A DNA stretch of 64,000 nt from Corynespora cassiicola (GCA_022059125.1 JAEUWY010000006.1:3472001-3536000); one strand, 5' to 3'; positions 11,039 to 22,252 are shown, counted from the first letter of the stretch. Notes: generated by a model not told the origin, from the sequence alone. Translations and numbers: made by a program.

Positions 11039-12240
11039 ATGAAGTACATGTACGCAGATACCCTCGATTCCCGCCAGTCTCGCGAATTTGCAGCCTTGTG
11101 CTCCGAGGGCTGCCCGCCGGATGCCGGACCGCCCTCTGGAGCTGGCTCAATTCGCAGATTCGCACGCCCTTGAAGCCACTGGATCAGGACTGACAATTGC
11201 GCGACAGCCATTCCGAGGAACTGCTCGACATCCCCGAGGGGGTCAAGGTCTCCATCAAGACCAGGAACGTCGTTGTTGAGGGTGAGTTGTCTGGCATCCA
11301 AAATATTGACGGACCGTGACTGACTGATATTCGTAGGCCCCCGAGTAAGCGCGCCGTAACACGCACCACCACGACCGCACACTGACGATACCAGGGAAAA
11401 TTGTCCAAGTCGCTCGGCCACTTGGCGGTTTCCTTCTCGCACGTACGTTGGAACTCGGATCCGCACGCTGGAGGCATGAACTAAACGTGTGCAGCCCAAG
11501 AAGGACCAGATCAAGATCGAGCTCCACCATGGCTCGCGCAAGAGCGTCGCCACCCTCCGTACCGTCCGCACCATCATCGTACGTTTCGACCGCCAGAGAT
11601 TGCATGCAGCGTGGGACTGACGGAATTCAGAACAACTTGATCATCGGTGTCACCAAGGGCTACAAGTACAAGATGCGCTACGTCTATGCCCAGTACGTCT
11701 ACCCGGCCCACGAGTCCGAATTCTCCGCAGCGAATGTCAGGGTTGGAACGGGAAGCGCGGCTGGTGTATTGGAGGCGGTGGAGACGGCACTTGAAAATGT
11801 GCTCATGCCGCTTCCGACATCAGCCCGCTACTAATCTGGACCTGACGGAGCCGCCCCACTCAGAAGGTTGGACTGAGCTAACAGCCTCTAGTTTCCCCAT
11901 CAACGTCAACATTGAGAAGAACAACGCGACCGGCCAGTTCGAGGTTGAGATCAGGAACTTCATCGGCGAGAAGCTCGTCCGCAGGGTCGTGATGAGGCCC
12001 GGTGTCGACGTCGAGCCCTCCAAGAACCAGAAGGATGAGCTCCAGCTCTACGGCAACGTACGAGATGCCCCCCCGACGCATTTGCACAAGTGACGCAGCG
12101 CTAACACGCCACAGAGCCTCGAGGACGTTTCCCAGAGCGCGGCCGACATTCAGCAGATCTGCCGGGTCCGCAACAAGGATATCCGTAAGTTCTTGGACGG
12201 TATCTACGTGTCGGAGCGGGGCAACATTGTTGAGGAGTAA
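11039..12240 (+). CDS. rpl9: 60S ribosomal protein L9 (uL6)
   Basis: Eight exons: 11039-11049, 11208-11281, 11337-11344, 11395-11442, 11495-11578, 11631-11692, 11892-12057 and 12115-12240. Joined, they give exactly 192 residues, the usual eukaryotic L9 length (yeast 191). The product begins [18 protein letters not shown] and contains the L6-family blocks [29 protein letters not shown] and [15 protein letters not shown]. It is a large-subunit protein placed near the sarcin-ricin loop and the stalk base. All seven introns are GT-AG. Exon 1 carries only 11 coding bases and exon 3 only 8, and both are required for the conserved protein (exon 3 completes GPR in VEGPRGK). Simple reading-frame searches miss this gene because of its fragmentation. 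Confidence 0.95.
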
Positions 12241-12896
12241 GCTGTTTGGGGTTATGGGTTTCTTTCACGGGCATATGAGCTTCTCTGCATTCTGGGGTGA
12301 GAACAGGCGCCTCTGGGGATAACGCTCAAAAACGAATGTTCAATAACAATACCACCAACTCGGCCGTCACGAGAATGCGATGCGTCTACGGTGACATGTC
12401 AAGACACAGTGCACGACGATGATGCGTGATGGGTGATGTGGATTGGTGATTGTGGTGATGTGTGGCTGTCCTTTTTTGGGGGGGAGGCGGTGGCTGGCGT
12501 GATGGCATTAGCTAAGGTTTGTTTCGCGGGCGACTGCTCGAGTTCTGTGGACGGCACCAAGCACGCAAAGGCGGGAGGAGCCAGTAGCATGACGTGCTGA
12601 TGCTAGCTAGGTAAGGGAAAGATTTCAGAGACCCCGCATGTCAATGTATCGGCAAACGACTATCACCGCAAAATCCGCGCTGAGGGCGTTTTGGTTCGGC
12701 GTTAGCTGCGTAATCCAATGTGACATGGATGCAGCGGTAATAGGTACTTAATGGCCATGCAGGTGCTGTTGGTCTGCAATTCTTCCGCCACTTGATCTCT
12801 CCCTTGGAGCAGCACCCCGCAGCACGACAGCGCAGCAGAAATTCACGTCGAGAAACGAAAAGAAGAAAAAGAACAGAAAAAAATCCAACCACCAGC
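12241..12896. other. Intergenic region
   Basis: About 650 bases between RPL9 and the aldo/keto reductase. It holds the RPL9 3' UTR and the reductase promoter. A long frame on the minus strand overlapping 12641-14272 is the antisense shadow of the reductase. I see no other gene. Confidence 0.5.
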
Positions 12897-14122
12897 ATGG
12901 CAACGGACATCCAAGCACTCCTGAAGGAGTCCAAGGCCGAATACAGGCAATTGGGCAAGAGCGGGCTGAGGGTGTCGGTGCCGATCCTCGGTGCCATGAG
13001 CATTGGCGACAAGAGATGGCAGCCGTGGGTGATTGAAGAGGAAGAGGCGCTGCCCTTGCTCAAGGCAGCGTACGACCGGGGCCTGACAACATGGGACACT
13101 GGTAGGCGGCATGGATGAGCATGATAGCTGTGTGTACTAACTAGTCCTGAATTGCAGCCAACGTCTACTCCAATGGCGCGTCCGAAGTCATCATCGGCAA
13201 GGCGCTCAAGAAGTACCAGATCCCCCGCGAAAAGGTGGTCATACTCACCAAATGCTTCGCCTACGTGGGCGAGACGCCCGACGTGCGGACCATCCTGTAC
13301 AAGGACGAGCTGCCGCAGCTCCGGGACTACACCAACCAGGGCGGGCTGTCCCGCACGGCCATCTTCAACGCGGTGAATGCGTCGCTCAAGCGGCTCGACC
13401 TCGAGTACATCGACCTGCTCCAGATCCACCGCTTCGACCCCACGACGCCGATGGAGGAGACGATGGAGGCGCTGCACGACCTGGTCAAGAGCGGCAAGGT
13501 GCGCTACATTGGAGCGAGCTCCATGTGGGCGGTCGAGTTCGCGCAGCTGCAGTTCGTGGCGGAGAAGCACGGGTGGACAAAGTTTGTGAGCATGCAGAAC
13601 CAGTACAACCTGCTGTACCGCGAGGAGGAGCGCGAGATGAACCGCTTCTGCAACGCGACGGGCGTGGGCCTGATTCCGGTGAGTACCTACCCATAACCCT
13701 CTGCATCTCCGTCCCCCGGCTCTGTTTTGGACTTGTAGCATGGAATGCACGCTGACGCTGGCATCACACGGCCGCAGTGGGCGCCCCTCTGCCGCGGACA
13801 CCTCGCGCGGCCCGCGTCTGCGTTTGGCTCGACGACGCGGTCGGCGGGCGAAAAGGACAATGGCGGGTTCCAGACGGGCAGAACGGACGTGGACCTCCAG
13901 ACGATTGAGCGGGTCGAGGAGCTGGCGACGAAGCACGGGTGGAAGATTAGCCATGTGGCGCTGGCGTGGATCAACAAGAGGGTCACGTCGCCCATCATCG
14001 GCTTCAGCTCCGAGGCGCGCATCGACGAGGCGCTCGAGGCGCGGGGCAAGACGCTGACGGACGACGAGGAGAAGTATCTCGAGGAGCTGTATCAGCCCAA
14101 GGCCATCTCGGGGCACTCGTGA
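12897..14122 (+). CDS. Aldo/keto reductase family protein
   Basis: Three exons (12897-13101, 13158-13678, 13778-14122) give 356 residues. It is an NADPH-dependent oxidoreductase with a TIM-barrel fold. The catalytic tetrad of the family can be placed: Asp in TTWDTANVYSNG, Tyr in the same block, Lys in VVILTKCF and His in LLQIHRFD. The first intron falls inside the Asp/Tyr block, between WDT and ANVY. The C-terminal coenzyme-binding region includes [16 protein letters not shown]. This resembles the fungal and bacterial YajO/voltage-gated-channel-beta-like subgroup, which reduces diverse aldehydes and ketones; the physiological substrate is unknown. The third codon position is strongly GC-rich, like its neighbours in this block. 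It is probably cytosolic; no targeting signal is seen. Confidence 0.9.
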
Positions 14123-15294
14123 GGGGAGTAGGAGGTGGTCGGCGGCGGATGGGGCCATGGTGCGAGGGGTGGGGTGGGGTGGGGTGGGGCAGTCGATGGC
14201 GCTACGACCATGTATATGTATATATACGGTAGGATGAGCCCCAGATGGATGCATTGCACACGGGAGTGGCATGATGCAAAGTTCCGACCATGACGGTGCC
14301 AGTCGGTCAGCTGGCCAGACAGTGTATACCTCGTCCCCATCTGCCCCCTCACATGGCAGCTAGCGCACCCGGACAAAAGTAAACAGAGTGGAGCATTCCG
14401 CGCGCTCCGGAGGGATGCATGGGATGCATGGGCGCATGGGGGAGAGGGCCCCAGGGACGGTTCCTGGCTCTGCTCCCCTTGGCCGATGCAGCAAGTCTGG
14501 TGCCAGCGCCGACGACGCCCAATTGCATGCGCAGCACGCAAGCCCCCCCCGGCGTCGGGCCGCTCTTCCCACGGCCACCGCAGATACAGACAGAGGGTGG
14601 TGGTGAAGGATATGCGCCGTGGTCCCTGCTGAAACGATGTGCGCGCCCTCGGCCGGCCGTCGTGGGATGACGTAGGCAATGTCGCGTGAGACATCTCACC
14701 ACCAGAGCAGCCCGGCCCAGCCCAGGCCGGAGCCCAGCACAGGCACACGGCATGCCGCACGACGCCGCCATGCGGGCGGGCAGAGGGCGAGGGAAGCCAG
14801 ATTGGCACCTATTGTAGGCAGATTCAGATTCCGATCAGATGGCGGCTCTCGAGGTTGAGCCGCAGGCCAGCGGCCTAGTCGTCGCCCTTCTCTGGCTTGT
14901 CTGCCTCTGCCCACCCCGCATTTTACCCCAGACTGGCCGGGGCCCGTGCGCGCAGCCAGCTGAGGCCTAGCGGGTGCGATTGGACGGTGGTGCCGCGATC
15001 AAGTGACCGTCTCCTGTTTGGCCCAGAGCTGCCTCCCCTCGAGCGTCTGGCTGGCCTGGCTGGCCTGTCTGGCCTGGCTCACCATTGACCCCTCATCTGC
15101 TGCGCCCGATCGCCCGCCGCCCGTATATGAAGCTGCGAGGCCCCGCGCCTTTGTCCTGCCCTTCATCCACCAATTCCCTCTTGTCCCTCACTCCTCCTCC
15201 ACCACCACCACCACCACCTCACTTGCAACCTGCAACCCACACCTGCAACCCACACACAGCCTGCCGCTGCAAACACCCCACCTCATCCACAACC
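14123..15294. other. Intergenic region with G-rich repeat and pyrimidine-rich leader
   Basis: About 1.17 kb without a convincing gene. It begins with the aldo/keto reductase 3' UTR, which carries a (GGGGT)5 tract, and ends with a strongly C/T-rich stretch (about 15160-15290) directly before the next ATG. Such leaders are typical transcription-start regions of well-expressed fungal genes. Frames on both strands here are low-complexity and overlap each other. Confidence 0.5.
14166..14189 (+). repeat. (GGGGT)5 G-rich tandem repeat
   Basis: Five runs of four guanines separated by single thymines, 44 bases after the aldo/keto reductase stop codon. The pattern meets the usual criteria for a G-quadruplex in DNA or in the 3' UTR RNA. 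It is not the telomeric unit of this organism. Confidence 0.85.
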
Positions 15295-16100
15295 ATGGCC
15301 GCTGACACGCAAAACGCCCTCTCCAAGGTGGACTCCCTCACCGAAGAGCAGCCCAAGGCAAAGAGCCATCGGAGAGCAAGCTCCATGGCTGCTGATGTCT
15401 ACAACATGGCCGACCTTGGTGAGTTGCCCTCCCCTGCCTGCCTCCCTGCCTGCCTGCTTGCCTGCCGGGCACAGCCGAGTGACCAACCCGAGTGAGGGGC
15501 GACGTGCGGGGCTGACAGTCTGCCACAGAGAAGGAGAAGAAGGAGATTCAGATAGCTCCCGAGACCCAGAAGCTGAACTGGTGAGTCTGCCCTCGACTGT
15601 TTGTGTTGTTGTTGTCGTCGTCGTCGTCATCGTCTTCGTCATCGTCATCGTCTTCGTCATCGTCATCGTCGTCATTGCCATCGTCGCTGACAGCAATCCC
15701 CTAGGAAACTCAACACGTCGCCTGCGACATTAGACGACAAGGACGTCCTCAAGAAGCCCCTGTGCTTGCCCAAGGTCAAGAAGATCGACCTGCACTTCCC
15801 GCTGGGCCTCGAGGTGACGGCACGGAACCTCAAGGGTGTCACCATCAAGGATGCGCTGGACGCAATCTACAAGCAGTTCAAGAAGAAGGTGAGCCACCCA
15901 ATCTCCTCTCCCCGGCTCAACCCCCCAGACATCCGGCTAATGCTCTCCTCCAGTCCGATGACGAGCTTGACCTCCCCATCCTCGCAGGATTCGAGTGGGA
16001 TCCAGAAGAGTGCTACACACGCTTCATCGTGCACCAGAAGAAAGAAGGCGCTCCCCAGCCCTCCAAGAAGAAGAAGAAGAACGCCGGCGGTGACGAGTAG
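15295..16100 (+). CDS. Small DUF6699-like protein of unknown function
   Basis: Four exons (15295-15418, 15529-15580, 15705-15888, 15954-16100) give 168 residues. Phases 1, 2 and 0 at the three junctions restore one continuous protein. The fold-bearing part (about 55-150) includes KIDLHFPLGLEVTARNLKG, VTIKDALDAIYKQF and the ending EWDPEECYTRFIVHQK. I associate this with the fungal DUF6699-type domain, with moderate certainty. The C-terminus is a run of lysines. No signal peptide or membrane segment is seen. The pyrimidine-rich leader and GC-rich codons suggest good expression. The second intron is almost entirely a GTC/ATC/TTC trinucleotide repeat. No biochemical role is known to me. Confidence 0.75.
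15606..15685 (+). repeat. GTC-type trinucleotide repeat inside an intron
   Basis: About 80 bases of imperfect period-3 repeat (GTT, GTC, ATC, TTC units), lying within the second intron (15581-15704) of the DUF6699-like gene. The length is likely to vary between strains. It gives long open frames on both strands that should not be read as genes. Confidence 0.85.
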
Positions 16101-17427
16101 ATGAATGACTCGCCCCCCCTTCCCGAGAACCTTTTTTTAAATCTTGCAATCTTCCAAACATGGATTATCCAGTGGGTCGTCATTGCCGTCGTCGGGACGC
16201 CGGGGCTACCGCTCGCTCCTTCTTTCGCGCTGCTGAGACATCATCTTGCGGTCGGATGCGGGGGGTTATGTGGTGCCTCGGAATATCCGACTCGGCCCTG
16301 CTGGCTCAGACATGTTTCCCCGAATGGGTTTGAGGTGGGGAGAGCGCGGTGCGGTGCGATGCGGTGCAGCCCCATCTCGTACCGGCGTGTCGGCGGTGTG
16401 TGGTCTATCCAAAGGGAAAGCCGGCGAGTTCTCCTTATAGGACGACCGTACTCGTCGCCGTCGGTCGGCTCGGTGGCTGTGTTCCATGCACGTGTATGAG
16501 TGCCATCATCATCATCATCATCTTTTACATCTTCTTCAATGTCATGTTCTGGACGTTTGGCCCCATTGGAGGCTACGTCTTGTATCAATTGAGTTTCTAG
16601 CCCCCTCCCTTACACCTACCTATACACACTTTAGTACATCAGCATCCGTGCTTTGCCTTTCCCATGGGGCCGTCTGGCTCGGTGTGGCCGACTGCTGGCT
16701 TGGGGAAGGAAATGTCATTGAGATCTGTGGCTTCTGGGTTTTGTGCCTTTGTTTTTGGCCGTGTTGCGCTATGCTGTGCTGTGCTGTGCGTGTGTGTCAT
16801 GTATGCCCTCGTGTCGCTGTGTACTCGTGCGCGTGTGAAGGTGGTGAGGGTGGTGGTGGGTGTCGTTGATGTTGTCGTTGTGCGAGATGAGATGAGGGGC
16901 GGTGGGTGTGGGGGGGGATCCACAGTGGGTGGGGACTTTAGGACCCGCCTTACGCCTGTTTGAGGTTGGCGGGTAGGTAGGTAGGGGGGCGTAAGCGATG
17001 GGTAGAATTCACGAGGGAGGGTCTTTTTTTTTGGCTTGGAGGTGTTTGGGCTTGAGGGTGGCGGGGGCTTTGAGAGGGCGGTTTTACGGGTGGGGTGGGG
17101 TTAGAGAAGGAAGGGGGGGGGGGGGGTTGGTGGATAGAGAAATTCAAATTGCATGCTTTTAGTGCATGTGCGAGGCACTGCTGTGTGGGAGGGGCGCATG
17201 CTTGATTGATGGTAAGGTGTGGGATGTAACAGGGGCTAAGGGAGAGAGGAAGGCTTTGGTGTGTAGGTGTCGGGATGGGATATGCTCAAGAGAGTGGTGG
17301 AATTATCTAGTAGAAGGGAGATGTCTCCTTGTTCGGTGTGGACTAGCAAAAACGTATAAGAATGAGGATTACCTGGCGGTGGAAGCAGGTGCTTCGAGGG
17401 TAGGCTTTCACTCTAGCCGTTTGTCTA
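16101..17427. other. Gene-free, G-rich stretch before the telomeric repeat
   Basis: About 1.3 kb with no convincing gene. It contains a (CAT)6 tract at 16504-16521, GT-rich simple sequence around 16770-16880 and a run of 14 guanines at 17113-17126. Reading frames present are simple-sequence artefacts. The first part is the 3' side of the DUF6699-like gene. Confidence 0.5.
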
Positions 17428-17457
17428 CCCTAACCCTAACCCTAACCCTAACCCTAA
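17428..17457 (+). repeat. Interstitial telomeric repeat, (CCCTAA)5
   Basis: Five perfect CCCTAA hexamers, the complement of the TTAGGG telomere unit used by most filamentous ascomycetes. CCCTAA on the plus strand is what one reads at the left end of a chromosome, so by polarity the sequence to the right of the tract would be the subtelomere side. The tract sits just where the GC-rich housekeeping block ends and the more AT-rich accessory island starts. Confidence 0.92.
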
Positions 17458-17483
17458 ATCACGTGTTCGACACCTGTTCGTGA

Positions 17484-17501
17484 CCTTCCTAAATAGGAAG
17501 G
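17484..17501. repeat. Short perfect inverted repeat beside the telomeric tract
   Basis: Two 7-base arms (CCTTCCT and AGGAAGG) flank an AAAT centre, 26 bases after the last CCCTAA unit. It could fold as a small hairpin. Its closeness to the telomeric tract may be chance. Confidence 0.5.
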
Positions 17502-17778
17502 TAGGAAATCGTCTGAACTTGGTGTCATCCTGAAGAACATCAACGCGTATGTGTTTACCACCATTATATTTATTCCCTTTAATTAAGATCTTGGATGAAT
17601 TCTTTGCCTTTCATGTTAAGGAAATACGCATGCCACAGTTATATAGGATACAAGTTTTATCCATAAAAATAATACAAAATGTATGGTGGTGTCCGTCGAG
17701 ATAAAAGAATTCAATTCTATAATGTCTATTAAAATCCATATACCCCATGATCGATCATATTCATGCTGTTTACCGATA

Positions 17779-19090
17779 TCAGGGCCCGAAAGCTCTCTCT
17801 CGTTGCACCGCGATTGGGATATTGATCTCCCATCCATTGTTCCCACGAGCCAATGCTTCCTCACTGCCCTCATCCCGCCATAAGATATCAGCGTCAGTGT
17901 CACCACGATGGCGACTGTGCAGAGGCTTCGATGAAATGGTTGCCAAGTTGACGTTTTTGGGGTCGCCGGGTTGTTTGACATACCCCGCTGATCTTCTCGT
18001 ACCTATGCGAGTGCGTATGAGCACCGCGAAAGTCGGAGAGCAGCCTATGATGATAGCTAGACAGTGTTAGCGCAAATAAAGAAACAAAGTCTCTTCTTGG
18101 GCGTCGGATGGTGACACTTGTAAGCATACTTACCCATGGAGGTCTCCACGACGGTCCAGAGCGTCATCCACTTGGGCTCAGGCACGACAGCTTTTCCGCC
18201 AGCATCAACTCCCAGCTGAACGACGCGCAATGTTGCAAAAAGGATGCAAATCATTCCGCTTCCGAAAAGCACGAAGATGCCAGCTTTTTGGAGACGTGGC
18301 AGCGTCAGGTTGTACGTTAGGCGGAGCGGAAGAAACATGACTAAATTGGTTAGTTTCGAATTGTGGATGCTGTCATGTCTTTTTTTCACACTCACCCGCT
18401 AGATCGGTAGCTACATCTACCCCATACGCAAAGTATAGACTGAATATGATCCTTTTCTTCTCACTAGGACTTTCTCCGCATTTACCCTGTGAAAATTGGG
18501 CTGCTAGATCATCGCAGCTGAAGATGGTGCTCAATACACTGCCGATCCAAGACTAACGCTATCAGTATTGCATCTATAACTGCTGAAGAAATACATACTA
18601 GGATACAGAAAATGATGATGCCGCACCATATTCTATAGTAGATGGTGGAAAGGCCGACTAACAATTTGCGATATCTGGTTACTATTAGCTCGTGCACTGA
18701 ACCAGATGATGCAAAACCATACAGAACCAACAACGAAATCTTCACACAGTACAGGCTTGTATAGAAGCACATCTGCGACGCCGCGATAAGTCGTAACGTA
18801 TACGCCGCGTCGTCCGTCAGGGTCGGATAAGGAGCAATTTCTCCTCCACCCACCGCAAAGACTTTGAACATGGGCTCGACCATGATGATGTAGCATATCC
18901 ATAGTGAAACGTACAGAGCAAAGGCGAAGCAGATGAAAAAGTCTCCCAGCTCAAACGTCTTGCGATGCGAGATGTGGATAGTCGCCCGGGCGAGGAAGAA
19001 CAAAGTGGTTAGAACTAGCATGGCCGAGTTGGCACGCACCAGTTCAGATCTGGTAATGGGCGTCTTCGTGGATTCACTGCTGTCGGACAT
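17779..19090 (-). CDS. Fungal rhodopsin-domain (PTH11/SAT4-like) integral membrane protein
   Basis: Five exons, in transcript order 19090-18723, 18674-18599, 18552-18396, 18340-18134 and 18056-17779, give 361 residues. Each junction restores the family consensus, for example SLLVLYRKLLVGL across the first intron and DLAVMFLPLRL across the third. About seven hydrophobic helices are followed by a hydrophilic cytoplasmic tail of some 85 residues. Conserved blocks include KISLLVLY, a CDD motif in the extracellular loop and DLAVMFLPLRLTYNL before TM6. The family (rhodopsin domain, PF20684) includes PTH11-related receptors and many proteins of unknown ligand. No CFEM domain is present at the N-terminus. 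It is the first gene after the interstitial telomeric tract. Confidence 0.88.
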
Positions 19091-20284
19091 GGCGATTCAG
19101 TGTTGCCACTAGCGAAGGCGGGCGGGCGGCAAGTAATGAGAGTGCCGTGAGAGGATACGACATCGGGTACCTCGCCGCAGCATGGTAAGGTCAGCAATTG
19201 TTGATCGCAATGTATGACTTCTGGCTGCCACCGATCATGTCATGGGAGGAGTTCATGGCACTGCGGCGTGTGAGATCCTGCATGATGCTCTCCGCCTACG
19301 CATATTACCCGGGCTTCTAGCATCCACCAGTACCATATATCAGATACATCAAAAGTGAGAGGCCTACCATCAGAGTGTGTTCCAAAATTTCATTATATCG
19401 TAAGGAAAGCAAATGTTGAAGGGAGATCTTGCAATTCACTGCAATGGGCGATGCTACGTGTGAAGAGGAATCAGAATCCATCGTTCCAGGGTGCACTCTC
19501 GATGTCCACTTCACTGGCGATCAGCGGTAGATTGTTTTCCCATCATGGTAGTTAGGGATATATTTAATCAACAATTCTCTTGGATGGGCAATTGAGTGCC
19601 GAGCTCCAGTAGGATTCTTGCCGAGACGGCGAGTGCGGTTTCGTACTGCTGTGCCTGAAGGGTTGCTGCGCCATGAGAGTGCATTTTTGGATCCTCAAAT
19701 TTCCTTCTTGAGTTTCTCGCCATCGCGAAGTTACACAGAGAATGCGCAAGTCTGTCGTAATGTCCCGGCCACTGGCCCCTAAGTTGATGTGCCTTGGGAT
19801 GAGTCGGTAACCGAAAAGTCACCAAGAATCATCATCCTCGTCGCCATAATTCTTAGACCCCGCCTATATTAACGAATTCGTAGCTACCAGCAGCTTCAAA
19901 TTCCAACCCTTCATCATTCGTCGTTCTCGCGCGCGGCCCGCTTTGTCTTGGCGGCATCGGCTACACGCCCCTGTAACTCACACGCGTCAACGCTAGCACC
20001 CATCGCGACCTTGACTCCAGAGATCGGCTACTCACAGCCCCCAAGTTTGGGAATATCCGTCCAGATATTAGCATCCTAGTTCCCCAAGATCCTCGGCTCG
20101 TACTATCGACCAATTAACCCATGTGCCCAGGTTTGCCTTTTAAAAGGCCAGTAAGCTGCACGTTTCCGATGTTCCACTGCCTTGTCTTCCTGGCGTCTGG
20201 CTCGCGTCATCTTTCCTAGAAAATCTGCCTTCTTTTCTACCGATTGCACACGTACATCTGCTTTCAATTGCATGTGACGGAAAT
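19091..20284. other. Intergenic region with possible gene remnant
   Basis: About 1.2 kb. On the minus strand, 19568-19825 translates to a stretch containing AMARNSRRKFEDPKM and YETALAVSARILLELGTQL. This looks protein-like but has no start, no recognisable domain and no splice partner I can trust. It may be a decayed gene or chance. The rest shows nothing definite and should include the promoter of the first FAD oxidase. Confidence 0.35.
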
Positions 20285-22252
20285 ATGAAGGCTTCCATTG
20301 CGACCGGGCTTGGTGCTGTCCTTGTACAGAGTCAGGCTTTCGAACCAACAGATTTCAATGCCACACAAGCGTTGATTGAGAATGGAGTTGACGTTTCGAA
20401 TCTTTCACTAGTGGATGGGGTGTTCGAGAGATCTGGTCTTAGCGCATGCTCTGCTGCTGTTAGTGTACATTTCTTTTTGTGCGTTTTTTTTTTTTTACCA
20501 TGTTTGAAGTTGATCAGGTTTCTCTTTTGAAACCAGGTGTCTTTTTTTCGAACACGATTTTTTTTTCCAGAGTTCGTTCCGCTCTACGACCAGTTGCTGT
20601 ACGAAACATCAACATTTGAGCTCCAGGCATACAATGACCCAACGATTTTCTTGACCTCCATCGCCAGCACCAGCTGACAGCTCTAGTGCTCTTGGCTCGG
20701 TTTGATATACGGCAGCGATACAGTATACCAGTCAGGTACATTGAGTTACTCAAACTTTACTGGCACCTACTGGTCGGCCCAGCAAGGATCCGTGTCCCCA
20801 GCCTGCGTCTTCTTGCCCTCCAGCAGTTTACAGGTCTCTACTGTGGTTCTAGTATCGCGCCTCACACAATGCTCATTCGCCGTGAAAGGCGGAGGCCATG
20901 CTGCTTTCGCGGGAGCTTCATCCATAGAAGGTGGCATCACTGTGTCAATGGAAAGATTCAACCATGTAGTGCCAGCCGAAGATAAGAAAACTGTTGATGT
21001 GGGGCCTGGAAACCGATGGGTCGATGTCTATGAGCAATTGGAGTCCGCTGAAATAGGCGTTGCGGGCGGCAGGGTACGTTGGCCTCTCCCCGTGAAATAT
21101 TTCGGTTTCGGTAGAGCTGATTGGTGACATGCTTTTAGATGGCACCCGTCGGCGTCCCTGGTCTTCTCCTTGGTGGTGGCATAACGTTTTTCTCCAACAA
21201 AATTGGATGGGCCTGCGACAATGTCGCTAGCTACGACCTTGTGACAGCTTCGGGTGTCCCTCTTGCTGTTTCGCCCACATCACACCCTGACTTGTACTGG
21301 GCGTTGCGTGGTGGGGGGAACAACTTCGGCATCGTTACGAATTTCAAGCTCGAAGCCTTCCCATTGGGTATGATGTGGGGCGGACAGAGACTCTATGGGC
21401 AAGATACCCTGGAGAAAGTCCTCGACGCCGCATTCGAATTTGCGACTGAAGGTTCCAACAGCGACCCCGATGCTTCGGTAATCAACGTGAGTTTGTCCAA
21501 CGGCAAAATATCTCGGTGACGTAACCGATATTGGCATTTTGGATTACTGACAGGAGCAGTCTTTCACTGCTCTCCCCGAAGTCGGTCCGGTGAGCATTAC
21601 CCAGCTTGAATATGCCCAGCCGATTGCAAACGCGTCGGTCTTTAGCTCATTCAATGCGATCCCGCACATTCAGTCCAGCACTGATATCCGCACCCTTGCC
21701 GAAATCACCATAATGATGAACGAAGGCAGCAAAGATGGCCTTCGTCAGACGCAATGGAATGCATCCTTCAAAGTATCCCGGCTCCTTTTCTCATTCCTGC
21801 TTGAGACATTCTATGCCGCCTTTCCCGAACTCCAGGATGTCGAGGGATTCTTCCCTACCATCTCTATCCAAGTCATCACTGAAGGCCAACTCAAGGGAAT
21901 GCAGAAGAATGGCGGCAATGCGCTAGGTCTTGATCCAAAAGGCGGGCCCTATTTCATCATGAATATGAGTGGGCAGTGGGCCAATGCGTCGGACGACTCG
22001 CGCGTCTTGGCTTTCTTCTCAGATATCATTGAGAGCATCAAGGCGGAGGCAAAGAAGACGGGCGCCGATAATAGCTTCATGTACGTGAACTATGCTAGTC
22101 AGTTCCATGATCCGATCGGTAGCTATGGCGAAAAAAATTTGGAGAGACTGCGGGCCGTATCGAAGAAGTACGATCCCAAGGCTGTTTTTCAGAAGTTGCA
22201 GCCTGGACATTTCAAGTTGAAGGGGGGCCCGCCCCACTCGTATATGCCTTGA
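20285..22252 (+). CDS. FAD-linked oxidase, berberine-bridge-enzyme type (copy 1)
   Basis: Modelled as 20285-20458, 20687-21073, 21139-21486 and 21554-22252, all phase 0, 535 residues. An N-terminal signal-like segment is followed by a PCMH-type FAD-binding domain with the flavin-linking block FAVKGGGH (His near residue 129). It continues with PVGVPGLLLGGGI and WALRGGGNNFGIVTNF, and ends with the BBE motif VNYASQFHDPIGSYG and KYDPKAVFQKLQPG. The position that holds a second flavin-linking Cys in bicovalent members is not Cys, so a single histidyl-FAD link is expected. Such enzymes oxidise sugars or make C-C and C-N bonds in natural product pathways. The first intron (20459-20686) is long for this gene and contains coding-like sequence, so the exon 1-2 junction is uncertain; a damaged 5' end is possible. 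Confidence 0.75.

Noticed and set aside
11050..11891. Intron-encoded box C/D snoRNA in the two longest RPL9 introns (11050-11207 and 11693-11891)
   Set aside because: No C-box-like TGATGA is present in either intron, so a box C/D RNA is not supported.
12641..14272. A 543-codon open frame on the minus strand
   Set aside because: It lies antisense to the three aldo/keto reductase exons. Its Arg/Leu/His-rich composition is a shadow of GC-rich codons on the other strand.
17428..17457. True chromosome end at the telomeric repeat
   Set aside because: Unique gene-bearing sequence continues on both sides, and there are only five units.
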